Below, piece by piece: positions 12,538-24,600 of a DNA stretch of 64,000 bases. The first letter of the stretch is position 1. Every line of letters starts with the position of its first letter. A program made the position numbers and the translations under genes. This stretch comes from Fulvia fulva. Its lineage: Eukaryota; Ascomycota; Dothideomycetes; Mycosphaerellales; Mycosphaerellaceae. Below the pieces are notes generated by a model. That model had not been told where the DNA came from. It saw only the letters and a list, made by a program, of their open reading frames with translations, and did not search any database. The stretch spans positions 992,001-1,056,000 of the forward strand of contig NC_063013.1 of assembly GCF_020509005.1 (NCBI RefSeq). The letters run 5' to 3'.

Positions 12538-13835
12538 GTAGTAGTAGTAAACTACTAACGACGCCTTATAGTATAAACTCGAGAGCTTATAGCGACTAGT
12601 TACCGACCTACCGCCTAAGCTTAACCTATACGACCTTCTTTCCGATAACGAGATCTAGAATGTCGATAGTATAGCTACGGCGGTAGTTAACTACGACGAC
12701 GACGGCGCTACCGAAGAAGGCGAAGGAGAGGAAGGTAAGACATAATAATAAGTCGCGAAGACCCTCCGAATCCCCGTGAACGACCTCCTATAACTCGATA
12801 CCGATCGACTCGTTAAGCTCGTATAGGAGCCCGAGAGGGCCGCGGCTATCTACTTTATCCTACGACGTACCGAGTAAGAGAATAGGAATACGGTATAAAT
12901 AGCGACTATACTCTACGAGTAATTAGGTAGAGTAGGGCAAGAGCTTAGGAGATAGAAGAGTCACGATTAGTAGATACGTAACGAGTACGATATACTAGTT
13001 AAGGATCGCAATATATAGAAGATATAGAAGGGGGATACTATTAAGTACTACGACGCTTTCTAGAAGGACCTAGGTACGGTACGAGGAGAAATAGATTAGG
13101 CTAAGCAATAGCTTACTTAGGTCTAGTAGGAACTCGATAATCTAAAGGCCTAACCTAGAGTATCCTTAAGTATAGTAATGACCGCCGAGATTAGCTCGCT
13201 TACTATAAAGAACGACACCCTAAAGAAGTAAGCGAAGGAGGCACTTTAGTAGTTATCTAATAACGACTCGAAGATTAAGGCCCTCGAATTTGACCTTAAT
13301 ATATATAAGATAGGTGCCTAGACCTATAAGAGCGATATCGAGTAGCTTAATAAGTCGTAGTAAACTTAGGTAGATAACCTTAAGAAGTAACTCGACGACC
13401 GCCGAGGCCGCTCTCGAGTACGATCCTTACTATCTCGCGCTATATTATAGCGTCGTACCCTATAAAACGGCCGAACCCTATCTAAGGACAAGAATCATAA
13501 TAGTAGAGCTAGTAGAGCTAGTAATAAGGACCGCGGTAATAAGTACGAGGATAAGATAGCTCGCCGTACTACTAGAAAGAAAGCTAAGAAGTCTATATAT
13601 AAGCTAGATAATAGTAATGACTCCGATCTATTATCTAATAAGTTAGAGAAGGCCTTAGAGTCGGATAGCAATGCTCGTACTTATCGCCGCGCTTCTAAGA
13701 AGAAGCTAGTTAACGACTTCGAGTCTCTAGTTAAGTACGATCCGGACCTTAGCTAGCCCTTTAAGACTTAGCGTAGTATAGATAAGCCTAAGAAGTTTGT
13801 TAGTACTATTAATAGTAAGCTATCTAGACCCTCCC
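12538..13835 (+). pseudogene. gag: Second gag fragment of the C family
   Basis: From 13123 to 13835 this aligns with 5668-6305 of element C (shared anchors aaaggcctaacct, gactc-aagattaaggc, ctatctcgcg). The part before 13123 is the N-terminal gag that element C has lost, with an acidic Asp/Glu-rich patch near 12690-12730. It is stop-ridden. It ends sharply at 13835 (ccctccc), where LTR element H begins; the rest of this gag is not seen in the window. Confidence 0.75.
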
Positions 13836-14020
13836 TATTACCGTACCGGCGTATATTTACTTAAACCCGCGGGTACGTACCTAGACCCCGCGCCCGCTAA
13901 CTAATCCGACTAGCGGCTTAGCGCCCGTATATAACTCTCGCGCCCTCCGCGCCTCTCTTAGATAGAATATCTATTCGACTTATACCTTACCCGACTACGT
14001 ACTTATACCTACTTATAACA
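13836..14020 (+). repeat. LTR of element H (185 bp)
   Basis: Starts tattaccgtacc (RIP form of TGTTACCG) immediately after the broken C-family gag and ends acttataaca, giving TG...CA termini once RIP is allowed for. It contains a TATA-like tatataac near 13930. No second copy is in the window, so the boundaries rest on termini and junctions only. Confidence 0.55.
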
Positions 14021-14223
14021 CTTCGAATAGATTATTACTAACGTATAGAGAGATATAAGAAGCTATATTTAGGAGATTATAGAGAAACCGCGATAGTATA
14101 CAAGGAAGTACTAAGATTAGGTATCGTACTCGCTAAGTCGTACCTTAAAGTAGGTTATAGCTAATATAGTAGTAGTAGCGAGACAGACTAGTACCGGCGT
14201 ACTAGGCGTAAGTATAGAGAATA
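14021..14223 (+). mobile_element. Internal leader of element H, left of the E insertion
   Basis: Follows the H LTR directly and ends with gaata (14219-14223), the left half of the target duplication of element E; the right half is gaaca at 30828-30832. A short open stretch is suggested but no domain is recognised. Confidence 0.5.
14219..14223. repeat. Target-site duplication of element E, left copy (gaata)
   Basis: Pairs with gaaca at 30828-30832; the single difference is a RIP-type CA->TA change. Confidence 0.7.
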
Positions 14224-14373
14224 TATTACGGATAGTGATCTATAAGACGATAGTATAGGGTTGCCGTAAAATAAGCGTTATTTAGTAAGGCTACGAAAGA
14301 GAAGCGCGAAGCGCGCGAGATATATAAGGAAGTACTAAGGCGCGCGACGTTACGGTAGTAGTGAACCGTAATA
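14224..14373 (-). repeat. 3' LTR of element E (150 bp)
   Basis: Matches the reconstructed 5' LTR (26996-27098 joined to 30781-30827), including gacgatagtatagggtt and gaagcgcgaagcgcgcgag. On the element's strand it is preceded by a G-run (the C8 tract just after 14373), the polypurine tract. Confidence 0.85.
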
Positions 14374-15029
14374 GTACCCCCCCCTTTAGATCGCTATTCG
14401 TCCTTAGACGGCTCTGTCTCTATAGTAGTATATCTACGAAAACTATATTATCCTCTAGTCTACCTTATTCAGCTGAAGCATCCTCTAAACCCTTAATATC
14501 CTCCTTACTATCGATTACTATATCCGTCGGGCGGCTAAGCTAGTACGGCTATATAGAGGCTTAGGGTATATAGCAACATCCTTATTCTAACGCTTATTAT
14601 AGAGACTTCTATCCGTTATTATCTTTATAGAAGTAGGTATACGCGGTTCTATAGTAGCCCTAGCGTATTGAGTATCCGAGCCTATGTCTATAGCGTTCGT
14701 TTCTATAGAGCTTTATAGGTTAACTATAGGCGTATCGACGGCGGCTATAGGATAAAACTCTATCGTACTCGTATTAAGTCTTATCGAGCGGCGTAACGTC
14801 CTTACTTATAGCTTAGATACTATTACGGGCGTATTAGTTTACGGTATAACTACCGGTATAGACGTACTCGCGTTCTCCGTAGGTAACTACCTAGACTTAG
14901 TATAAGATCGTAGTATACTAGTAACTCGGTCCTTATTAGGTACCTAGTCGTACGGCGGCTTAAAGTCGGCGGGTATAGACTTCGTCGGAAAGTTGTAGTA
15001 GAAGTCTATAATAGAGGCGGCTACTCCTA
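14374..15029 (-). other. 3' region of element E between chromodomain and LTR
   Basis: Stop-ridden sequence downstream of the chromodomain of E. An open stretch on the plus strand (14361-14543) is antisense to the element and looks accidental. No separate gene is seen. Confidence 0.5.
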
Positions 15030-18000
15030 CTAATACTTCTAGTAGCTCCTAGCTCGGCTCGCGGTATCCTTTCTACTTTACTAGGTACTTATACTCGTCT
15101 TGCTTCGGTAGTAAGTGCTTTAGTAGTCTTCCCTTTAGCTTGAAATATTTCCTATCGAGTATATTCTCTACGAAGTACTCTTCGGATATTTCGCCGTCGT
15201 CGTCGCGGGTAATCTCGATAAGAGGCGGCGGTGCTAGGATCTGTCTAGGTTCGGGTTTATTAGTAGCTAGTTATAGAAGCGAGGCGTAGAAAGTATTATA
15301 GAGATTGCCTAACTAATCGGGTATTATAACGCGGTAAGCATTTTAATACGGGAGTGCTACGGTAATCTCGTACGGCCCTACGTTCTTAATATCGAGCTTC
15401 TTAGACGGACGTGTTATTAACTAGTTAGTAGTATTAATATAAACTTCGTCGCCGATATTATAATTTGGAGGTAGCTAGCGATATAAGTTTATAAAATCTA
15501 CTTATAACGCTTAGGCTAATACAATTTCTTGCCTTAGATATACGTATATCTAGTTTATACGCTTAGTAAACGTATTCGTAGATTCTATATCGAGTCGTTA
15601 CTTATAGGGTATAAGCTTTATAGGGGTGGCAAGACTAGTATCCGTGAATTCTAGGTTATAACCGGTATTAGCGTAGAAGGGTAACACTCTAGTAGTAGCT
15701 AATATATAATTATTAGTAGTAAACTCGATAAGTAGTAACTAATTAACCTAATCATCTTAGGCGTAGTTAATGTAGGCCCTAAGGTAACGTTCTATAACCT
15801 TATTTATGTTTTTGGACTATCTATTAGATTCTAGGTAAAAGGCCGTCGATAGTCGTTATTAAATACCGAGTAGGGAGCAAACTCGTCTCTAGAACGTAGA
15901 CGTCTACTAGGAGCCCCGATCCAAGACGATGCTCCTAGGAATGCTATAACGCACAAAGATATAGCGGATAAAGATATATACGATATATAGGGCGTCTATC
16001 TATAGCACTAGGATTAGGTGTCTCTCCTTAGTAAGCCTGTCCGTAACTATAAGGACGTTCTTATACGTTTATCTATCGGTTAAGCTCTTACTTCCGGGCA
16101 AATCTATAACGAAGTTAATAGCAATATCCTCCTATACTCCGAAGGGTACCGGCAATAGTATAAGGAGGCCCTAATACTACTAATTTAACGGAACCGTTGT
16201 TCTATATATAATATAATTACGGACGAATCTCTTAATCGTTTATACTATACGTAGCTAGTGGTAGTATCTACTAATTAACTCGTATGTCTTTTTACGGCCG
16301 GGATACCTAGCCGCGGGTATGTCGTAGAAACGCTTCGTAATTAGAGTACGAAGTTCTACTACGCTAGTAACTTCTAGGATAAATAAGCTATATCCTCCGT
16401 AGGCGTTCTTTATATAGATTATACTATCTTCTACTTTAGACGTACGATTGTCGATCTTATATTTACGTATTAGGAGTACTTACTAGTTCTAGGATAGCTA
16501 TTATATAGTAGCCTAAACGGTCTCTTTGTTATATAGAGCCTTAACTTATATAAGTAAATCCTACTATACTACCTACTATACTATCTCCCCCTCCCGTAGC
16601 TCGCTTAAATTAAGCTTAATATCGAGGCGAGCGGGCGGTAGGATGACCTAGCTCTAATGCTATAGACGTAGATCGCTTAGATCCGACGGTAGATTCTACG
16701 ATCGTCTAGTAAGACTATTAGGCTTTATGCCCTATATACCTAGACGATAGGTAATTTTAAATACAAACTGTACTAGGAACTATACCTAGCGTGCCTACCG
16801 TCTATTAAATTGTTTCGTACTTATAAAGTATTCTAGGTTCTTATAATCGGAGTAGATAATAACGGGATTGTTATCTATATCCTTCGTATTCTCGAAATTA
16901 GTGTCTATATTATCGTCTAAGTTAACGGTAAGCTTAGGTCTCTATTCTTCGAAGGCGAGGACGATAGCTAATAGTTCCTTATCGTAAATCTCGTAGTTAC
17001 ACTCCTATAGTAACATCTTCTTAGACATATATACTACTAGTCTCTAGACGTCTCCGTATTTCTATAAAATTACTACCGTAGTAACGAGATCTAAGGCATC
17101 TGTTTCGACTATAGTTTCTAACCCTAGTATAAAGTATACGAGTACCGTATCCGTTAAGAATGTATCTTTTAATCCTTAGAAGGCTACTTCGTATTCTATT
17201 GTCTAAACGAATAGTATCGGCTTACTATTCTTACTAGTCTTTATTAAATTCGTAAGGGGTATATAGATTTTAGAGAAGTTCTATATAAACCTTCGATAGA
17301 AGTTTCCGAACCTAAGGAATGCTTATATATCCTTTAGGTATATTAGAGTAAGCTAGTTCTTAACTACGTCGACCTTTTCTAGGTCTATACGGATACCGTC
17401 GACTCCTATAATAACACTAAGGTACTTCGTCTCTATTTAGTAGAACTCGTATTTGTCGATAACTTATTATAGGCCGGCTTTACGTATACGCTATAGTACT
17501 TTACGTACGTATTATATATGTTCCTCGAATGTGTCGCTAAAGATCAGGATATTATCTAGGTATACTAAATAGAAGTTATCGAGATACTCCCTAAGCGTAT
17601 CGTTAATATATAATTAGAATGTTCCTAGAGTATTATATAGGCTAAAAGGCATTACTATATACTCGAATTGACTATAGCGAGTACTAAACGTAGTTTTCTA
17701 TTCGTAGCCCTCCGTAATACGAATGCGGTTAAAGGTAGAGATAATATCGAGTTTAGTAAAGTACTTCTTCCTATTTAGGCGGTTTAGCGTTTCTTATAAT
17801 AGCGGTATTAGGTATCTACTTTTGACCGTAAGGGCATTAAGAGCTCTATAGTCGATATAGACCCGTAGACTACCGCCTAGTTTACGTATAATTAGTACTA
17901 GTATAGAAGCCGGGCTCGTGCTTTATTATATCGCTCTAGATTCTAGCTAATTATCGACCTACTTCTTAATTACCTTATTCTCGCGAGACGATATTACGTA

Positions 18001-18537
18001 TAGCCGCTTAAAAGGAGGTGACTTGGTTTTGTCTTTAAGGTATATTTTATAGTCTTTACTAGGGCGGTAAGGTAGGATCTTCGATATATCCTAACGGTTA
18101 AAATAGTCCTCGAAATCGTATAGTTCCTAGGGTAAGTAGACCTTAGTATCTTAGTCCTTATCTTTGCCTTTTATAAATCTATCGAAGTCGCTATTTACTA
18201 TTATTATATATACTATTAAGGGGTTTGCTAACTATACCTTCCGAAGGTTTATAGCGTAGAGCCTAGTAGGATCGAAGTCTTGCCTAGTTACTACTATTAC
18301 GTAGGCTCTTAATAGGTTAGTATAGTACTTCTGACTAGGTAGTATAATCTATATTATATAGACTTCCGCTCCTTTCTTACGAGCTAGTTTTGCTACGTAG
18401 GCCGCGGAGATGTTTACGATATCGATCTCTAGTTCTAGTTCGACAACTCGTTACTTTTATTTCGTGTGTTAGTACGGTCGCTTTAACGTCTTAACGCCGT
18501 CTACCGGTAACGGTTATCGAGTATATATACGGAAGTC
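15030..18537 (-). pseudogene. pol: pol relic of element E: RT, RNase H, integrase, chromodomain
   Basis: Minus-strand reading, 3' of the LINE1 insertion. RT lies around 17400-18050, with the catalytic box near 17555 reading YLDN instead of YLDD (GAT to AAT). RNase H is around 16850-17150 and integrase about 15500-16700. A chromodomain near 15030-15105 reads as WKGYREPSWE. Stops are frequent. The upstream end adjoins LINE1, and protease and gag continue at 23841. A chromodomain at the C-terminus places it with chromoviruses, whose integrases are known to favour heterochromatin. Confidence 0.8.
18524..18537. repeat. 14-bp target duplication of LINE1, left copy
   Basis: tatatacggaagtc, identical to 23841-23854. 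Confidence 0.85.
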
Positions 18538-18999
18538 GAAACCTCTATATAGAAGGACCTAGGGACCTACTATATACTATATATTAGGGCCTCGTACGAC
18601 GTACTATTCGAAAGCGCCTATTAAGGCTATTACTTAACGAGAATAAGAGTAGCGCGCCTATACTAGCGGCCGCGTAATTACTACGGAAAGCGACTAGAAA
18701 ATAGGAATCTACATCCTATCCGATAGGACCCTAAAATTACGGAGCCGCGGAGGTAGATTACCTATTTAGGCAACTTCTAACCTTAGCCGTAGCTAAAGAG
18801 TAGCGATATAGAGACTAGATCCTAAGCCTAACTCGCGAGTATTAGGTAGCTCGCGAGGGACACTTAATTCTCTATAAATAGGGACGCGATATAGGAAACT
18901 AGCTAGTAGTAACTAAACTATTAATAGCTAAGCTAATAACCTACCTAGTAATAGTAAGACAACGGCTAATGACAATAAGCTAAGGGCCTAGGAAAAGCA

Positions 19000-20250
19000 T
19001 AACGAACCCTAGCCGCCCCCGGCCCCTCCGCGTAGACAGAATTATATAAAGAAGCCTAGGTAATACTAGACGAAGACGAACACCTAGCCCGAGTATATAG
19101 AAATATAATCGCGTAGCTCCTTAGTACACTTAAGGCACTCGAACACTAGACCCTAAGAACGATCTACTAGACTATATAGCACGCAATATAATAGAAAACC
19201 CCTACGTAGGCTATAATCGCCGCGGGACACTACCCGGCCTAGTCCTAGAGGACTAATAACGCGATCCGAGTCTACATTACCGACCCGGAGGAGAAAAGGG
19301 AACTCGAGGGCCTTACGAGTAAGGAGCTCGTAGATAGAATCGGCCGGAAGGAGATTATAGGAGCGAAGGTAGAGCTAAGGGGCGTAGTAAGGCTTTTTAC
19401 CGTATAGGAGACAGACCGACAAAGACTCGAGACGTATAAGGAATAGATAACTAAAGTAGTAAAGTCAGCGAAGGTTTCCTACTAACAATTTATAGTAATA
19501 GCCTACGGGGTCCCTAGAACCTTTAAGGTCGAAAACGACCTCCCCTAGCTATAAATATAGAACTAGAGCATCTCCCTAGGAGTACGCTTCTCTAAGGCCG
19601 TCTGGCTATATAGAAGCGTCGAACTAACAAAGACATACTCCTCGTTAATCGTCTAGATAGCAAATACGGAATAAGTAAACCTAGTCCTAGACAAAGGACT
19701 ATACTAGAACTACGAAAGTCTTAATACGGAAATCTACTAGAGTAGCTATAGAGTACTCTAATGCTTCAACTACTAATAGTACGGACATATCGCCCCGAAA
19801 TGTACGGAGAAGACCCCGAAGTACCTATACTACGTAGGCCTATACTAGGGAAAGCAATGCCTACGAGAAGAAGTAAGGTACGTATACTATAGCCGGAAAC
19901 ACCCGGCGTACTCGAGCCAATGCCTAACCCGGATCGCCGCGAAAGGGAAGGCTAACTAAGTACGAATAACGACCCTAGCGAGGTACCCTACCCCGTAGTA
20001 AGGTAGCGCTTAATATAAAGGCTTTAAGGCGGCAAAAAGAAAGAGAACGGAGGAGGTAATAAGGGGCACCCTACCGAGTACGTACCCGCCGCTAGGACGG
20101 CTAAGGGGGCTAAATAGGGTAGTAAACGAGACAGGACAGATACGGATTTTTAGAACACCCCTACCGGCCGAAGGCCTACTAACCTAAGAGGAAGATACGA
20201 TAACCGTAGATACTCCCTAAGCCCGGAGAACCCCTATAGACATTATCCTA
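19000..20250 (+). pseudogene. LINE1 ORF1 relic (RNA-binding, zinc knuckle)
   Basis: Gag-like first ORF. Near 19760-19810 the translation shows a CCHC knuckle (CFN-x-QQYGHIAPKC with one damaged position), followed by further Cys/His-rich sequence (QCLREE, CSRKHP, SQCL), a pattern typical of Tad/I-clade LINE ORF1 proteins that bind the element RNA. Stops interrupt all frames. Confidence 0.7.
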
Positions 20251-20269
20251 GCTAGCCCGTAATAGTAGT

Positions 20270-23200
20270 ATAGGATAACCTTACTCTTATATAGTATAAC
20301 GTTAACAAAATCAAAGATAAGGTCTAACTCTACTTCCTATAAGAACTCGACTACTAAAAGCACTACGTCGTAGCGCTATAGGAACCTTAGACTAACCTAT
20401 ATATAAGCAAACCGGTAACCTATAACGACTAACGATACTATACGGTAATCGGTAGGGGTATAGGACATACCCTAAGAATATATACCTACGTAAGTAAGGC
20501 TATTAGTATAGAAGTATAGAAGGTCGTACTATAGCCGGAGGGCTACTAGGGGGACATAACGACAATCGAAATAGTAATAGGCTAGGGAACCGTCCGAATC
20601 TATAACGTCTATAACCCTCCTCTATAAGGACGAACGAGTAGAGACCTAGGAACCCTAGCTACGCTAGACCGGATACTCGAATAAGGGGATATATACTAAG
20701 TCCTAGTAGGCGACTTCAACCTTTACTACCCGTAATAGGGTATAGACTTCACCCCCCTATACGTATACCTAGGAGGCAAGTTGCTAGAAATCACTACGAG
20801 CCGCGATATAGAACTAGCGACCCTAAAGGGTATAGAGACGTAGAAGGCGAGATTAAGCGTAAGTACGATTGACCTATACTTCCTCTCGAGAGAGCTAGTA
20901 ACGAGACTAGACAAGTACCGTCCGAACCTCTTACTCAAAGTAGGATTAGACTACATCCCGATCTAGACAATAATCGAGGTAGGAGTCGAGGAGGAACCTA
21001 TAGCGGAGCTACGCCTAAACTAGAAGAAGGTCCTATAGGAAGAAATCCGAGGTGAACTAGCGGTACGACTACACGATAATAGAGTAAATATAGGACTAGA
21101 AGTAGGAACAGAAGTAGAATAAGAAGCCGAGCTCGATAAAGAGGCCGAACGGATAACGACAGTCGTATAGGAGGTAGCTCGCTAGTACATACCCTACATT
21201 CGACCTTCTTAAAGACAGAAGCTATTCTAGACCCCGGCGTACGCGGAAAGGGTAAAGGAGGCGAGGAGGGCTAGACGAGAGTAGACGAAGGAGCATATAT
21301 AAGTAATATAGGACGAATACTAAAGGGCTAGCTAAGCTAAGAAAGCCTAGATACGTCGGGACAAATAGCTAGACTAGAGAACGACGGTAGGGCTCGTAAT
21401 AGAGAATCCTAACTAGATATAGCAACTAGCGAGGTAGACGAGAGCTAGAGGGACAGAGAAGACGCCTCACTTCCCGCCTATAGTAGATATAACGGAGACG
21501 CTAAGGTTAACGCCGGAGGTAAAAGCGAAGGCGTTTACGGACTACTTCTTCTTAATACAAGTCGACGCGGACCTAATAGATATAGTAGGCACGATATACC
21601 CGGAACTACTAGACATATACTAGACAGTCTAGCTAGGCGAGGTTAAGGCCGTAATAGGGTAGCTTAAGGGAAGAAAGGCCCTAGGGCCCGATAAAATCCT
21701 AAACCTCCTACTAAAGGAATATAAAGAGGAAATCGCCCCGAGCCTAGCTAAGCTCTTTACTACTTGTCTACGGAAAGGCTACTATCCGAATCCGTATAGA
21801 GACTCCCTAATAGTAGTTATCCGGAAGCTATAGAAGGAAGACTATAATAGGCTTAAGTTATATAGACCGATTGCGCTCCTAAATATAGTAGGGAAGATCC
21901 TAGAGAAGGTAGTAGCCTAGAGACTTATAAAACTAGTCGAGGAGAATAACATCCTCCCGGAGACATAGATAGGAGGGAGAAGTGACCGCTTAACCCTTAC
22001 GGTAATAGAACTAATAACCGAATAGATCTAAACCCTCTAGTACTATAGACGGAATAGAATAGTATCGCTACTCTCCCTAGACATCTCCGGAGTATTCGAT
22101 AACGTCTCCTACGAAAGACTCCTCTATATACTCCGATAGAAGGGAGTCCCCGTATAGGCCACGAAATTTATACACTCCTTCCTTAAAGAGAGGACTACGA
22201 GAATAGTCCTCGGGAGGTATAAATCCGATAGGATATACGTAGAGACCGGAATCCCCTAAGGATCTACGCTATCCCCGATCCTATTCCTAATCTTTATAGC
22301 CGACCTTATCCCCTTACTTAGGTCCCCTTAGACTTTAGCGTTAGGCTTCGTAGACGATATAAACATCCTAGCCTAGTCCGCGATAACGGAGGAAAACTAT
22401 AGACGACACGGGGAGATATAGAGTATACGAGGACTAGGCTAGACGCTACGGCGTCCGTTTTGCCCTAGAGAAATACTAGCTAATCCACTTTAGTAAAGCG
22501 AGAACCTACTACAATATATAGGCAACAATAACAATCGAGGGATACGAGACGAAGCCCTCCCCTAAACTCCGAGTACTAGGAATCTAGCTAGACCCGAAGC
22601 TAAGCTAGAACCTATAGATTAAGAAGGCCTAGAATAGAGCATAAGTAAACGAGGCATTAATAACACGTCTTACTAAGTCAACGTAGGGGGCGACCTTCAA
22701 CAAAGTAAGAATAATATATAAAGTAATCGTTCGACTAGCGATACTTTACGGGGTATAAATCTAGGGTACGGGGGGAGTCGATAAGCTAGTACCGCGACGG
22801 ATCGAATAGCCTCTTAATCGAACCTAAGTAGGCAACTTAAGAAGAATTCTCGGAGCGTATAAGACTATACCGACGAGAGTAGCCGAGATAGAGACCGGGA
22901 CACTACCTATCCGTTACTATATCTAAGGGATAAGGATCTAATATACGGCGAAGACGATAGGGTACCTAGTATAGTAAACTATCTACGATAAGACAGTACG
23001 AATCGTATAGAGATATAGCCGGATATATATAGGACCGTACGTAAGGAGGTATTAGAAGCGGGACGACTTACGGGATTTTAGGAAAATATAAGGAATGTTA
23101 GAGTAGCTAGCGAGGGAGGAGGAGGGACGAAGAACCCGGGAAAGGAAGGGGAATAAGGGAAAGCCCTAGAGCCTCGTAGAGTAGGTAGCCGGCTACCTAT

Positions 23201-23690
23201 AGGAATAGGAATGGAATAGTAACCCGCTAGCGAGAATAGGCCCCCTAGCCCTACGAACCTTCTAGAGACATAACTACCTCCTATACCGCGACCTTATAAG
23301 GGTAGAAGTAAGCGTAATAATCTAAATCCGGTCCGAATATATCGGGCTTCGGGCTTCCTTATATAGGAGGAACGTCCTAGAGATAGACAACCTAGCGTAC
23401 GAGTATAGCTACCCGTCGTAGAACCCGGAATATATAGTCGAACGGTACCTATAGTAGGTAGAGGGGCGGAGTATATAGAGAGCGAGAGTAGCAAGACGCG
23501 ACTACTAGTCGATCGTTACGAACAAGAGCGACGTATAGAGGATAGTACGTTAGGTCCTAGGACAAGGATACCTTACCTAGTTTAAACTAGCTAACGAGAC
23601 GGAGGAGTAGATAGAGAAGAGGAGGGAGACTAAGGGGATATAGACAAGGTAGTCATTAGGGCAGGCCTATAATACTAGTATACCCTCTAT
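20270..23690 (+). pseudogene. LINE1 ORF2 relic (endonuclease and reverse transcriptase)
   Basis: The endonuclease begins near 20298 with QYNVNK, has a QEPW motif near 20380 and a GDFNLY-type motif near 20710. RT follows from about 21600 to 22400: YRPIALLNI near 21870, IPQGSTLSPILF near 22250 and the catalytic FVDD box near 22347. The C-terminal domain extends to about 23690. Several stretches of RT read open for many codons, but stops at Trp/Gln positions (TAG) break it. Confidence 0.82.
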
Positions 23691-23840
23691 AAGGAAAGTA
23701 GGAAGGTAAATAACGGACAATAGTAGTATAGGAGAGGAGAGGGGTTTTTACCGCGAGCGATTTCCCCTTCGAAAGACAGAAGTACGTAGAACAGCTATAT
23801 AGGCTAGGAGGTACTATAACAGCTTAATGAATAATATATC

Positions 23841-23854
23841 TATATACGGAAGTC
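23841..23854. repeat. 14-bp target duplication of LINE1, right copy
   Basis: tatatacggaagtc, identical to 18524-18537; element E resumes here. Confidence 0.85.
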
Positions 23855-24600
23855 ATCCTCTTCGTCCTCGAACGTCGTATAGAACTATAGTTAGGGTATA
23901 GACTTAGGTAACGATAGCGTAGGAGCGGTGACTTCGTCGGGGTTATCTTCTACTATCGGCGGTCGATAATTGCCTAATAGTACTAGCATAGCTAGATAGT
24001 TAATAGACTATATTATTAGGTACTTATTAGACCTCTAGTTTACCTTATAGGTACGGCAATCTAAATGATTCATTATTATAATGCCCTTCTCCTATTATAT
24101 CTCTAGTTCGTAGTCTACGAACTAACTAGAGCCGAGTACAATGTTATACTCTAGTGATTCTACTAGATAGTAGCTAAGGATTTCGACGTAGCCGCCAATA
24201 TTAAAAGGAAAGTACGTAGACTCGGTAATAAGCTCGTTAGCGGAGCCGCTATTAGCTAGTCCTAATTAAAGAGGTTCTTCCTAGAGTCGAGGAAGATTAT
24301 ATATACGAGCGTATACAGAATTTATGTACTAAGAGGTAGTACTATAATTAAGGAAGGTAAGAGCTTAATTACTATCTATACTACTAGGCATTATAAGGTA
24401 AGGGGACACTCTCGGCCTTAGTGCCCCTCGTATTATAGGCGGTGTTAGAGAGCTTACTACTATACGTAAAGCGTACTCTAGTCCTTATATTACCGTATCT
24501 CGCTATGTTTCCTTCTTAGTATTATGTTCGTAAGTAGGACTAACGGTTATCGTACTTAAGCGTTAGTCTAGCTACTTCTCTATTACTAAGGGTTAGCCGG
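23841..24600 (-). pseudogene. Protease relic of element E
   Basis: Minus-strand continuation of E pol upstream of LINE1. Around 24080-24260 it reads as a retropepsin-like domain, with NSGSAN where D-S/T-G would be expected and NIVLGSSW matching the conserved hydrophobic LG-x-x-W segment. The catalytic Asp appears changed to Asn by G->A. Confidence 0.6.

Larger units (their letters stand above)
18538..23840 (+). mobile_element. LINE1: full-length Tad-like non-LTR retrotransposon, RIP-inactivated
   Basis: A 5303-bp insertion in element E, bounded by a perfect 14-bp target duplication. It has a 5' leader (about 18538-18990), ORF1 with a CCHC zinc knuckle, and ORF2 with AP-type endonuclease and reverse transcriptase. 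The 3' end is AT-rich (aataatatatc) and differs from the gata-repeat tail of the LINE2/3/4/6 family, so this is a distinct family. Damage is heavy but many domain motifs remain readable. Confidence 0.88.
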